From positions 372,001 to 436,000 of the forward strand of contig NZ_AP017457.1 of assembly GCF_002355535.1 (NCBI RefSeq): a stretch of DNA of 64,000 nucleotides, written 5' to 3'. Made by a program: the position numbers and the translations under genes. Position 1 is the stretch's first letter, and each line of letters begins with the position of its first letter. Shown in pieces: positions 56,115 through 64,000 of this stretch. Below the pieces are notes generated by a model that searched no databases, was not told where the DNA came from, and saw only the letters and a list, made by a program, of their open reading frames with translations. Source of the DNA: Aurantimicrobium minutum. GTDB taxonomy: Bacteria; Actinomycetota; Actinomycetes; Actinomycetales; Microbacteriaceae.

Positions 56115-56141
56115 GGGGCCAGAAACGTCGTTCCTGACCCC
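56115..56141 (-). other. Hairpin in the tkt-tal gap
   Basis: Minus-strand GGGGTCAG and CTGGCCCC pair over 8 positions with one T-G wobble around an 11-base loop. There is no T-tract, so it is more likely an mRNA-processing or stabilising structure than a terminator. Confidence 0.4.
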
Positions 56142-56148
56142 GTGTGGT

Positions 56149-58245
56149 TTATTTCTGGGCTGCGAGAGTTTCTTTCGCAGCCTGGACAGCGGCTTCGGTT
56201 GTGATGCCGAACTTGGTGAACAAGGTCTTGTAATCTGCGGACGCTCCGAAGTGTTCGATCGAGACGCTACGACCTGTGGAGCCAACAATTTTGTCCCAGG
56301 TCAGCGACAGGCCAGCTTCGATGGAGACACGAGCCTTTACCGCTGACGGAAGAACGCTCTCCTGGTAGGCCGCAGTCTGTTCGTAGAACCACTCAAGGCA
56401 AGGCACAGACACCACGCGAGCATGGATGCCTTCACTGGCGAGCTGTTCGCGTGCTGCAACAGCGAGCTGAACTTCAGAACCGGTTGCGATGAAGATCACA
56501 TCTGGCTTGCCGTTTGCTGCGTCAACGAGAATGTATGCGCCCTTCGCGGTTTCACGTGCGTGAGCGAAGGTATCGCCGGTAGCAACGCCCTCTCCGCGGG
56601 TGAACACTGGAATGTTCTGACGAGTCAGAGCAATACCTGCAGGCCCGTTGCGACGCTCCAAGATCGTCTTCCAGGCGTAGGCGACTTCGTTCGCATCTGC
56701 TGGACGAACCACATCCAACTCAGGAATAGCGCGCAGGGTTGCGAGCTGTTCAATGGGCTGGTGTGTGGGGCCGTCTTCGCCTAGAGCTACGGAGTCGTGA
56801 GTCCACACGAAGATGGAAGGCACCTTCATCAGTGCTGCCAGACGCACAGCAGGGCGCATGTAGTCGCTGAAGATGAGGAATGTTCCACCGTAGGCGCGGG
56901 TCTTACCGTGCAGGGCGATACCGTTCAGGATTGCGCCCATGGCGTGCTCGCGAATACCGAAGTGAAGGACGCGGCCGTAGTTGTCACCCGTCCACTCATG
57001 GGTTGACCACTGTGCTGGAACGAAGGATTTTGCGCCTTCGAGGGTGGTGTTGTTGGACTCGGCGAGATCAGCAGATCCACCCCAGAGCTCAGGGATGACT
57101 GGTCCCAGCGCGTTGAGCACCTTGCCGGAAGCAGCACGAGTCGAAACCTCGGTGCCACCTTCAAAGACAGGAAGAGCCGCTTCAACACCATCAGGAAGCT
57201 GGCCTGCTTCGAGGCGGTCGAGAAGCTTCTTGTTTTCTGGGTTTGCTGCAGCCCACTCGTCAAAGCTCTTCTGCCATTCAGCACGCTCTGCAGCACCCTT
57301 GGCCACAGCCTTGCGGGTGTGCTCGATAACTTCGTCGGCTATCTGGAAGCTCTGTTCGGGGTCGAAACCGAGAACTTCTTTGAGGCCCTTGAGCTCATCT
57401 GCGCCCAGTGCAGAACCGTGGATCTTTCCAGTGTTCTGCTTCTTAGGGCTTGGCCAACCAATGATGGTCTTGAGAATGATCAATGAAGGCTTGTCTGTGA
57501 CTGCCTTGGCTGCCTGGATGGCGTCATTGAGGGCAGCGACGTCTTCAACGTAAACACCGGTTTTCTTCCAGTCCACAGTCTGGACGTGCCAGTCATAGGA
57601 CTCGTAACGCTTAGCTACGTCCTCGGTGAATGCAATGGTGGTGTCGTCTTCAATCGAGATCTGATTGGAGTCATAGATCGCGATGAGGTTACCTAGCTGT
57701 TGGTGACCGGCAAGCGAGGACGCTTCAGCGGTGACACCTTCTTGCAGGTCGCCGTCGCCAGCAATGACATAGACGAAGTGGTCAAAGGGGCTAGTTCCTG
57801 GTGCAGCGTTGGGGTCAAATAGACCACGTTCGAAGCGAGAAGCGTAAGCAAAGCCAACAGCAGAAGCGAGGCCTTGTCCTAGTGGACCGGTGGTGATTTC
57901 AACACCCTTAGTGTGACCGTATTCAGGGTGGCCAGGGGTTAGTGAACCCCAGGTACGCAAAGCCTTGAGGTCGTCGAGTTCAAGACCGTATCCGTTCAAG
58001 TAGAGCTGAACGTACTGAGTGAGAGAAGAGTGTCCCACGGAAAGAATGAAGCGGTCGCGGCCAATCCACTGGTCATCAAGTGGGTCACGACGCATGACCT
58101 TGTTCCACAGGAGGTATGCGGCCGGTGCGAGGCTCATGGCGGTTCCGGGGTGACCGTTACCCACCTTCTCGACTGCGTCAGCGGCCAGAACACGCGCGGT
58201 GTCAACTGCCTTGTTATCTAAATCGGACCAGTCGAGCTGCGCCAT
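56149..58245 (-). CDS. tkt: Transketolase
   Basis: Thiamine-diphosphate enzyme moving two-carbon units between sugar phosphates. The 698-residue protein has the ThDP motif region [50 protein letters not shown], the conserved [15 protein letters not shown] and [19 protein letters not shown], and the C-terminal domain. ATG at 58245 gives [20 protein letters not shown]; a 24-codon N-terminal extension is not used. First gene of a six-gene minus-strand operon whose promoter must lie in the 198-base divergent gap shared with ctaB. Confidence 0.97.
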   Translation of the reverse strand: MAQLDWSDLDNKAVDTARVLAADAVEKVGNGHPGTAMSLAPAAYLLWNKVMRRDPLDDQWIGRDRFILSVGHSSLTQYVQLYLNGYGLELDDLKALRTWGSLTPGHPEYGHTKGVEITTGPLGQGLASAVGFAYASRFERGLFDPNAAPGTSPFDHFVYVIAGDGDLQEGVTAEASSLAGHQQLGNLIAIYDSNQISIEDDTTIAFTEDVAKRYESYDWHVQTVDWKKTGVYVEDVAALNDAIQAAKAVTDKPSLIILKTIIGWPSPKKQNTGKIHGSALGADELKGLKEVLGFDPEQSFQIADEVIEHTRKAVAKGAAERAEWQKSFDEWAAANPENKKLLDRLEAGQLPDGVEAALPVFEGGTEVSTRAASGKVLNALGPVIPELWGGSADLAESNNTTLEGAKSFVPAQWSTHEWTGDNYGRVLHFGIREHAMGAILNGIALHGKTRAYGGTFLIFSDYMRPAVRLAALMKVPSIFVWTHDSVALGEDGPTHQPIEQLATLRAIPELDVVRPADANEVAYAWKTILERRNGPAGIALTRQNIPVFTRGEGVATGDTFAHARETAKGAYILVDAANGKPDVIFIATGSEVQLAVAAREQLASEGIHARVVSVPCLEWFYEQTAAYQESVLPSAVKARVSIEAGLSLTWDKIVGSTGRSVSIEHFGASADYKTLFTKFGITTEAAVQAAKETLAAQK

Positions 58246-58443
58246 ATCTATATCGGCCTTCCATATTCCGTGAGGGAGGTGGGGGAGAAAATTACGATGG
58301 CCGGAAAAATAGGCCACACACGCCGAATAACGGCTCCTCTAAGTATAGGCACTGCTGGGCTTACGCCCTCGGGGAACGTGCCAAATGACACAGCGTTACC
58401 TCCCGTAGACTTGGACACCAAGGCCCAACTTCTCTGAGGACTC

Positions 58444-59364
58444 ATGAACGCTTCCGAATCTGGCACCACTGCTGTGTCCACGGTCGGCTTTAAGCGCACA
58501 GTTGCTGCCTATGTTTCACTGACAAAACCTCGTGTGATGGAACTGCTGTTGGCAGTGACCATTCCCACTATGTTTTTGGCCCAAGAAGGCGTTCCCAACC
58601 TGTGGCTGGTACTCGCAGTCCTGATTGGTGGAATGATGAGTGCCGGTTCGGCAGGGTCGTTCAATTGCTACATCGACCGCGATATCGATCGTCTGATGAA
58701 CCGCACCAAAGGGCGCCCACTCGTCACAGGTGAAATCACGGACCGACAAGCCCTAATTTTTTCGTGGGCTCTCGCAGTTATTTCCACACTGTGGTTCTTG
58801 CTCTTTACTAACTTGCTCGCAGCATCGCTATCTGTCTCCGCAATTGCGTTCTATGTCATCGTCTATAGCCTCGTGCTCAAGCGCCGCACTCCACAAAACA
58901 TTGTCTGGGGTGGTGCAGCTGGTGGATTTCCGGTACTGATTGGCTGGGCAGCAGTGACGGGCTCACTGTCCTGGGCTCCGGTGATTTTGTTCCTCATCAT
59001 TTTCTTGTGGACACCACCGCACTATTGGCCACTGTCTTGGCGATACCGCGAGGACTACAAAAACGCCAATGTTCCTATGCTCACAGTGGTCCGTGGCCGA
59101 GTTACAGTGGGTCTCCAAATCGTGCTCTACGCTTGGGCCACCGTTGCTGCCACGCTTTTACTTGTGCTGGTAGCAGACATGGGCTGGACCTATACCGCTG
59201 TTGCTCTCGTGGCGGGTGCATGGTTCATCGTGGAGAGCCACTTGCTTTATTCACGAGCATTGCGTCAGATAGACCCCAAGCCAATGCGCTTGTTCCACTT
59301 CTCGAATGGCTACCTGTCGGTGATATTCCTGGCAGTAGCTATCGATGCACTGCTGCCGTTCTAG
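58444..59364 (+). CDS. ctaB: Protoheme IX farnesyltransferase (heme O synthase)
   Basis: UbiA-family membrane enzyme that attaches a farnesyl group to heme B, giving heme O. The 306-residue protein has about nine membrane helices and the two Asp-rich motifs as [20 protein letters not shown] (about 75-94) and [30 protein letters not shown] at 58444 follows GAGG. Its stop and the stop of ctaA are contained in the same CTAG. Heme A is needed by the aa3-type cytochrome oxidase. Confidence 0.96.
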   Translation: MNASESGTTAVSTVGFKRTVAAYVSLTKPRVMELLLAVTIPTMFLAQEGVPNLWLVLAVLIGGMMSAGSAGSFNCYIDRDIDRLMNRTKGRPLVTGEITDRQALIFSWALAVISTLWFLLFTNLLAASLSVSAIAFYVIVYSLVLKRRTPQNIVWGGAAGGFPVLIGWAAVTGSLSWAPVILFLIIFLWTPPHYWPLSWRYREDYKNANVPMLTVVRGRVTVGLQIVLYAWATVAATLLLVLVADMGWTYTAVALVAGAWFIVESHLLYSRALRQIDPKPMRLFHFSNGYLSVIFLAVAIDALLPF

Positions 59365-60263
59365 GCAACCTTTCGTAGCTTCAAGAGCGCATACGTTGTC
59401 GCGGCGCTGACCAAGCAAGCCAAGAGCATGTGGATTCCCACCAACAGCGGCGGTAGACCTGTTCGAGACTGAATAATTCCTACAGTGATCTGCACCCCAT
59501 TGAGGATGATCAGCAGAATCAAGGAATGACGCAGAGCGAATAAACGAGCCCGAGACACCATTACGATCGCCAGCAGTGTCAGGGCAACTGCTGTGTATGC
59601 AGGGTAAGAGTGCAAATGCTGCAGGATTTCTCCGTCCAGCCCGTTCCTGCGGGCGTCTGCATCACCTGCGTGCGGGCCAGATCCTGTCGTCAAAATGCCA
59701 AAGATGATCGTGATCATTTGGAAAACTGCAACCAGCCACACCACCAGAGGAATCTTTGAGCTCGATGGTTCAACGACCCAGGTGCGAGGGGCATTACCGT
59801 GATAAACGCGGTAAACCAACATTGTTGATAGAGCCACCATCACGATGGATACAACAAAGTGCAGCCCTACAACATAGGGGTCGAGTTGGGTGAGAACAGA
59901 AATGCCGCCAATGATTGCCTGGGCAGGAATCCCCAAACCGATCACGAGCGCAAGCCAGAAGAGATCGCGGCGATTCTTACGCATCCGAAAAATCAGAGCG
60001 AAAGTAATAACGGCAATAATCACCAAGGCAAATGTGAGCAGGCGATTACCGAACTCAATAACTCCGTGAATACCCATTTCTGGAGTGGAGACAAAAGAAT
60101 CTTCCGTGCACCTTGGCCACGTAGGGCACCCCAAGCCACTTGCGGTCAACCGAACAGCGCCACCGGTGACCACAATGAGTGTTTGTGCAACAAAAGTTGC
60201 CCATGCCGCAATACGAACCTTGCGGTCAACGGAAGTGGGGAACCAATTCACGAATTTACTCAC
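59361..60263 (-). CDS. ctaA: Heme A synthase
   Basis: COX15/CtaA-type membrane enzyme that oxidises heme O to heme A. The 300-residue protein has eight hydrophobic helices in two four-helix halves, with the heme-ligand histidines in [13 protein letters not shown] (first half), [28 protein letters not shown] and [12 protein letters not shown]. An extracytoplasmic loop includes [10 protein letters not shown], the paired cysteines typical of class 2 CtaA. GTG start. A large palindrome lies 67-94 bases upstream, between it and sufB. Confidence 0.94.
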   Translation of the reverse strand: MSKFVNWFPTSVDRKVRIAAWATFVAQTLIVVTGGAVRLTASGLGCPTWPRCTEDSFVSTPEMGIHGVIEFGNRLLTFALVIIAVITFALIFRMRKNRRDLFWLALVIGLGIPAQAIIGGISVLTQLDPYVVGLHFVVSIVMVALSTMLVYRVYHGNAPRTWVVEPSSSKIPLVVWLVAVFQMITIIFGILTTGSGPHAGDADARRNGLDGEILQHLHSYPAYTAVALTLLAIVMVSRARLFALRHSLILLIILNGVQITVGIIQSRTGLPPLLVGIHMLLACLVSAATTYALLKLRKVA

Positions 60264-60329
60264 GAGGGAATATACCTACTCTTTTTGATGTTGTTCGCTG
60301 AAGAAGAACGCATTTACCCTGTCTAATCC

Positions 60330-60357
60330 AACGAACTAAGGCTAGGCTAAGTTCGTT
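60330..60357. promoter_or_regulatory. Large palindrome between ctaA and sufB
   Basis: AACGAACT-N12-AGTTCGTT is a perfect 8-base inverted repeat with centres 20 bases apart, two helical turns, as expected for a dimeric regulator. The central AAGGCTAGGCTA overlaps a sequence matching 13 of 19 positions of the DtxR/IdeR iron box (TTAGGTTAGGCTAACCTAA), mostly in its left part. Either neighbour could be the target: heme A synthase or the Fe-S assembly operon. Confidence 0.6.
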
Positions 60358-60473
60358 AGTTGAAATCGTGCGAAAGCCGATAACTCGAGGGCGAGAACAA
60401 GCGAGATTGACGCGATGTTTTGCGCCAATGTTTCTGTTCTCTTCCTAAGTCTAGATTCGTCAGAAAGAGAGCC

Positions 60474-61892
60474 ATGTCAGACATCCTGATCGACCGGCCC
60501 GAACTTGAGGGCATTGGCCAGTACGAATTCGGTTGGCACGATAAGGACGCTGCCGGTGCCAGCGCTCGCCGAGGCATCAATGAGGACGTTGTCAAAGACA
60601 TCTCCGGCCTCAAGAACGAGCCAGAGTGGATGCTCAAGACCCGTCTGAAGGCTTACGAAATGTTCGGCCGTAAGCCTATGCCTAACTGGGGCGCTGACCT
60701 GTCTGAAATTCACTTCGACAACATCAAGTATTTTGTCCGGTCAACGGAACGTCAGGCTCAGACCTGGGAGGATCTCCCCGACGAAATCAAGGACACCTAC
60801 GAGAAGCTCGGTATTCCTGAGGCTGAACGTCAGCGTTTGGTTGCCGGTGTAGCAGCACAGTATGAATCTGAAGTGGTCTACCACCAAATCAACGAAGAGC
60901 TCGAGCGCCAGGGTGTCATCTTTATGGACACCGATACTGCTCTAAAAGAGCACCCTGAATTCTTCGAAGAATACTTCGGAACGGTCATTCCTGCCGGAGA
61001 TAACAAATTTGCTGCGCTGAACACTGCTGTGTGGTCAGGTGGTTCTTTCGTTTACGTTCCACCGGGTGTTCACGTGGAGATTCCACTTCAGGCTTACTTC
61101 CGTATCAACACGGAGAACATGGGTCAGTTCGAGCGCACGCTCATCATTGCTGATGAAGGAAGCTACGTTCACTACATCGAAGGATGTACTGCACCCATCT
61201 ACAAGAGTGACTCACTGCACTCCGCAGTTGTGGAGATTGTGGTCAAGAAGAACGCTCGCGTTCGCTACACCACCATTCAGAACTGGTCCAACAACGTGTA
61301 CAACCTGGTAACCAAGCGTGCCATTGCGCACGAGGGTGCAACCATGGAGTGGATTGACGGCAACATCGGCTCCAAGGTCACCATGAAGTACCCCTCGGTC
61401 TACCTCGTGGGTGAGGGTGCTAAGGGTGAGACCCTTTCTGTTGCTTTTGCTGGCCCCGGACAGCACCAAGATGCCGGCGCCAAGATGATTCACATGGCTC
61501 CCAACACCCAGAGCTCCATCGTCTCGAAATCAATTGCTCGCGGCGGGGGACGTGCTGGCTACCGTGGTGAAATTCGCATGGACGCTAACGCACACAACTC
61601 GGCCAACACCGTTCGTTGTGATGCTCTCCTCGTGGACACCATTTCACGTTCTGACACCTACCCTGCAATTGATATCCGTGTAGATGATGTACAGCTAGGC
61701 CACGAAGCAACCGTCTCTAAAGTTAGTGAAGACCAGCTCTTCTACCTGATGAGTCGCGGTATGGCTGAGGACGAGGCAATGGCCATGATCGTTCGTGGAT
61801 TCATCGAGCCCATCTCTCGTGAACTTCCCATGGAATACGCCCTGGAACTGAACAAGCTGATTGAACTCGGCATGGAAGGCTCGGTGGGCTAG
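60474..61892 (+). CDS. sufB: Fe-S cluster assembly protein SufB
   Basis: Scaffold subunit of the SufBCD complex where nascent Fe-S clusters form. The 472-residue protein has the beta-helix core with [24 protein letters not shown] and [20 protein letters not shown], and C-terminal [24 protein letters not shown] at 60474 follows AGAAAGAGA; a TAGATT at 60452-60457 is a possible -10. First gene of sufB-sufD-ferredoxin-sufC. No sufR repressor gene precedes it here; ctaA does. Confidence 0.96.
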   Translation: MSDILIDRPELEGIGQYEFGWHDKDAAGASARRGINEDVVKDISGLKNEPEWMLKTRLKAYEMFGRKPMPNWGADLSEIHFDNIKYFVRSTERQAQTWEDLPDEIKDTYEKLGIPEAERQRLVAGVAAQYESEVVYHQINEELERQGVIFMDTDTALKEHPEFFEEYFGTVIPAGDNKFAALNTAVWSGGSFVYVPPGVHVEIPLQAYFRINTENMGQFERTLIIADEGSYVHYIEGCTAPIYKSDSLHSAVVEIVVKKNARVRYTTIQNWSNNVYNLVTKRAIAHEGATMEWIDGNIGSKVTMKYPSVYLVGEGAKGETLSVAFAGPGQHQDAGAKMIHMAPNTQSSIVSKSIARGGGRAGYRGEIRMDANAHNSANTVRCDALLVDTISRSDTYPAIDIRVDDVQLGHEATVSKVSEDQLFYLMSRGMAEDEAMAMIVRGFIEPISRELPMEYALELNKLIELGMEGSVG

Positions 61893-61894
61893 TA

Positions 61895-63007
61895 ATGACC
61901 ATCCCTGTACAAATCCGTTCCGCGCGCCCAAAATCGACCAACCCAGAGGATTTTGAAACGGTCACCGGACGTGAATTGGATTGGAAATTCTCTCCTGTAG
62001 CTAAGCTGCAGGAGCTCATTTCAGGCCCACTCGACGGTTCACGTTTTCCTCATAGTGCTCCAGAGGTTGCTGGTATCGAGGTCTCTTGGATTGCTTCCAG
62101 CGATGCTCGTGTGGGAGCTGCTGGTATGCCCGAGGACAAGGCTTCTGCCAACGCCTGGAAGGCTGCCGAAGAAGTTCTGCTCATCTCGGCCACCTCAGAA
62201 GAACACAGTGAAATCACCATTACACGTGATGGCCTGGGAACAACACCTCGTGCAGCCCACATCCTGATCACTACAGCTCCTCATGCACAGGCAACCGTCA
62301 TCCTGCAAAACTCAGGTGATGCTCGTCTAGTTGAAAACCTGGAAGTAGTGCTCGGTGCTGGTTCTCGTCTGAACCTCGTCTCCGTTCAGGAGTGGAACGA
62401 TGACGCCTTGCACTTGGGTAGCCACTTTGCCTCTATTGGCAAAGATGCAGAGCTCAAGCACACACTTGTCTCCCTCAGCGGTGATGTCATTCGAGTCAAT
62501 CCTTCCGCAATCTTGGCGGATTCTGGCTCTTCCGTTGTCCTCAACGGTGTCTACTTCGCTGATGCCGGACAGCACATTGAGCAGCAGGTTTATGTCAACC
62601 ATGATGCGCCTCAGTCCAAGAGCCGTGTCAACTACAAGGGTGCGCTCCAGGGTAAGGGTGCTCGCACCGTGTGGATTGGTGACGTGCTCATTGGTAACAA
62701 GGCTGTAGGAACTGACTCTTACGAGCAAAACCGCAACTTGGTTCTGACCGAAGGGACCCGTGCGGATTCGATCCCTAACCTCGAAATCGAAACCGGCGAC
62801 ATTGCTGGCGCCGGTCACGCTTCTGCTACTGGACGTTTCGACGACGAACAGCTTTTCTACCTCCAAGCTCGTGGAATTAGCGAAGCAGATGCCCGCCGCC
62901 TGGTGGTTCGTGGATTCTTGAACGAAATAGTTCAACAGCTCGAGGTCCCTGCTTTGGAAGAACGCATTGAGGAATACCTCAATAACAAGCTGGAGGCTGG
63001 TGTTTAG
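61895..63007 (+). CDS. sufD: Fe-S cluster assembly protein SufD
   Basis: Paralogue of SufB in the SufBC2D complex. The 370-residue protein has a helical N-terminus, a beta-helix centre (VILQNSGDARLVENLEVVLGAGSRLNLVSVQEW) and the SufB/SufD C-terminal signature GHASATGRFDDEQLFYLQARGISEADARRLVVRGFL. Starts 2 bases after sufB. Confidence 0.95.
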   Translation: MTIPVQIRSARPKSTNPEDFETVTGRELDWKFSPVAKLQELISGPLDGSRFPHSAPEVAGIEVSWIASSDARVGAAGMPEDKASANAWKAAEEVLLISATSEEHSEITITRDGLGTTPRAAHILITTAPHAQATVILQNSGDARLVENLEVVLGAGSRLNLVSVQEWNDDALHLGSHFASIGKDAELKHTLVSLSGDVIRVNPSAILADSGSSVVLNGVYFADAGQHIEQQVYVNHDAPQSKSRVNYKGALQGKGARTVWIGDVLIGNKAVGTDSYEQNRNLVLTEGTRADSIPNLEIETGDIAGAGHASATGRFDDEQLFYLQARGISEADARRLVVRGFLNEIVQQLEVPALEERIEEYLNNKLEAGV

Positions 63008-63009
63008 CG

Positions 63010-63336
63010 ATGGCTGCTGAGAAAGTTTGTGCCGTATCTGATCTTGTCCAAGATCAGGCAAAGCGCGTTGTCGCCGGGGGAATCCCAATTGCACTGGTCT
63101 TGGATTCTGCTGGAGATATTCACGCTATAGGTGATACCTGCACTCACGGAGACATTTCCTTGGCTGAAGGCTTCGTCGAGGACAACACGTTGGAATGTTG
63201 GGCTCACGGCTCCAAGTTTGAACTCACCACCGGCAAGCCTCTTACGTTGCCTGCCTACGAACCTGTCCCAGTTTTTGTCGTTGAAGTTATCGACGGCGAA
63301 GTATTTATTGACCCCACCGTTACGAAAGAGATCTAA
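63010..63336 (+). CDS. Rieske-type [2Fe-2S] ferredoxin of the suf operon
   Basis: A 108-residue Rieske domain protein. The cluster ligands are a Cys-x-His pair in DTCTHGDISLAEG and a Cys-x2-His pair in LECWAHGSKFEL, the spacing of ferredoxin components of non-heme oxygenases. Genes of this kind lie between sufD and sufC in Actinobacteria and are thought to supply electrons or act as an acceptor in Fe-S assembly, without a proven role. It starts 2 bases after sufD. Confidence 0.92.
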   Translation: MAAEKVCAVSDLVQDQAKRVVAGGIPIALVLDSAGDIHAIGDTCTHGDISLAEGFVEDNTLECWAHGSKFELTTGKPLTLPAYEPVPVFVVEVIDGEVFIDPTVTKEI

Positions 63337-63339
63337 GTC

Positions 63340-64000
63340 ATGTCAACTCTGAAGATCACCGACCTGCACGTCAGCGTGGAGACCGAACAGGGCACCAAGC
63401 AGATTTTGCGCGGCGTCAACTTAGAGATCAATTCTGGTGAAACCCACGCCATCATGGGTCCAAACGGTTCGGGCAAATCCACTCTTGCCTACACAATTGC
63501 TGGACACCCTAAGTACACCGTGGACAGTGGATCGATCACCCTCGACGGTGAAGACGTTCTCGAGATGAGCGTTGATGAGCGTGCAAAGGCGGGTCTCTTC
63601 CTGGCAATGCAATACCCCGTCGAGATTCCAGGCGTCACCGTCACCAACTTCCTACGTACGGCAAAAACCGCTATTGATGGTGAAACACCTGCTCTGCGCA
63701 CCTGGATTAAGGACGTCCGTGAAGCTATGGCAAACCTTCGCATGGATGCAAGTTTCTCTGAGCGCAACGTCAACGAAGGATTCTCTGGAGGAGAAAAGAA
63801 GCGCCACGAAATTCTTCAGCTTGAACTCCTTAAGCCAAAGTTTGCTGTGTTGGATGAGACAGACTCAGGTCTTGACGTTGACGCATTGAAGATCGTTTCT
63901 GAAGGAGTAAACCGCGCCAAGGAAAACAACAACCTCGGTGTTCTCCTCATTACGCACTACACCCGCATTCTTCGCTACATCAAGCCACAGTTTGTCCACG
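63340..64000 (+). CDS. sufC: Fe-S assembly ATPase SufC (partial, runs off the window)
   Basis: ABC-type ATPase that powers the SufBCD scaffold. The 220 codons in view cover nearly the whole protein (usual length about 250). Walker A GPNGSGKST is at about 40-48, the Q-loop LFLAMQYPVEIPGVTVTNFL, the signature FSGGEKKRHEILQ near 149-161 and Walker B with FAVLDETDSGLDVDAL near 168-183, then the switch ITHYTRIL. The 3' end lies beyond 64000. Starts 3 bases after the ferredoxin gene, so one operon with sufB and sufD. Confidence 0.95.
   Translation, partial: MSTLKITDLHVSVETEQGTKQILRGVNLEINSGETHAIMGPNGSGKSTLAYTIAGHPKYTVDSGSITLDGEDVLEMSVDERAKAGLFLAMQYPVEIPGVTVTNFLRTAKTAIDGETPALRTWIKDVREAMANLRMDASFSERNVNEGFSGGEKKRHEILQLELLKPKFAVLDETDSGLDVDALKIVSEGVNRAKENNNLGVLLITHYTRILRYIKPQFVH

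Noticed and set aside
56115-56141. Hairpin between tkt and tal as a transcription terminator
   Set aside because: No T-tract follows, and both genes belong to one operon, so it is listed only as a hairpin.

Overview
The window is a contiguous stretch of chromosome from a free-living actinobacterium, most probably a small-genome planktonic member of the Microbacteriaceae (Rhodoluna, Aquiluna and Aurantimicrobium-like lineages). This is an inference. It rests on the actinobacterial order ftsK-pgsA-cinA-clgR-DUF3046-recA-recX-miaB-miaA-dapF-hflX, the Actinobacteria-specific proteins (RbpA, WhiA, OpcA, Wag31/DivIVA, DUF3040, DUF3046, an Rv2175c-like protein), base composition near half GC rather than high GC, and very tight gene packing. 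No rRNA, tRNA, IS element, prophage or CRISPR array was seen, and no gene-free stretch exceeds 300 bases.

Layout. (1) 119-14228: DNA translocation, phospholipid synthesis, SOS/recombination (recA-recX), tRNA modification (miaB, miaA), lysine/peptidoglycan precursor (dapF) and hflX, with several small lipoprotein, membrane and zinc-ribbon proteins and one Pro/Thr-rich surface protein between them. (2) 14225-18139: an App1-type phosphatase, DedA, and the folate pair pabC/pabB transcribed divergently from a 17-bp gap. (3) 18144-25263: leuS, a PASTA Ser/Thr kinase, a LysM protein, an Rv2175c-like DNA-binding protein, a polyprenyl diphosphate synthase and DUF3040. (4) 25391-41999: a complete dcw division/cell-wall cluster, mraZ-rsmH-ftsL-like-ftsI-murF-mraY-murD-ftsW-murG-murC-ftsQ-ftsZ, continuing into yggS-sepF-yggT-wag31. 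(5) 42002-45562: lspA, rluD-type synthase, rapZ, whiA. (6) 45658-50061: sodA and the glycolytic operon gap-pgk-tpiA with secG and rbpA. (7) 50127-58245, minus strand: tkt-tal-pgi-zwf-opcA-pgl, a pentose-phosphate/glycolysis operon. (8) 58444-64000: ctaB and ctaA (heme O/heme A) and the start of an Fe-S assembly operon sufB-sufD-Rieske ferredoxin-sufC (cut by the window end).

Regulatory architecture is the most interesting layer. A 9-mer, GGCGTGTCG (containing the GACAC core known for WhiA), occurs at five places. All five are intergenic: upstream of mraZ, ftsZ and rapZ-whiA (twice, inverted), and between the LysM and Rv2175c-like genes. This suggests a compact WhiA-type division regulon with whiA autoregulation. 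A second recurring signal is a -10 hexamer of the form TAgNCT placed exactly 6 (sometimes 7) bases before the start codon of at least ten genes, indicating widespread leaderless transcription. In some cases the hexamer uses the stop codon of the preceding gene, and at pabC/pabB two such promoters overlap symmetrically. The recA region carries an excellent SOS box followed by the same leaderless arrangement in front of a 75-codon upstream frame that overlaps the recA start. A probable mraW-type structured RNA lies between mraZ and rsmH, three 10-bp-phased MraZ boxes precede mraZ, and a large palindrome lies between ctaA and sufB.
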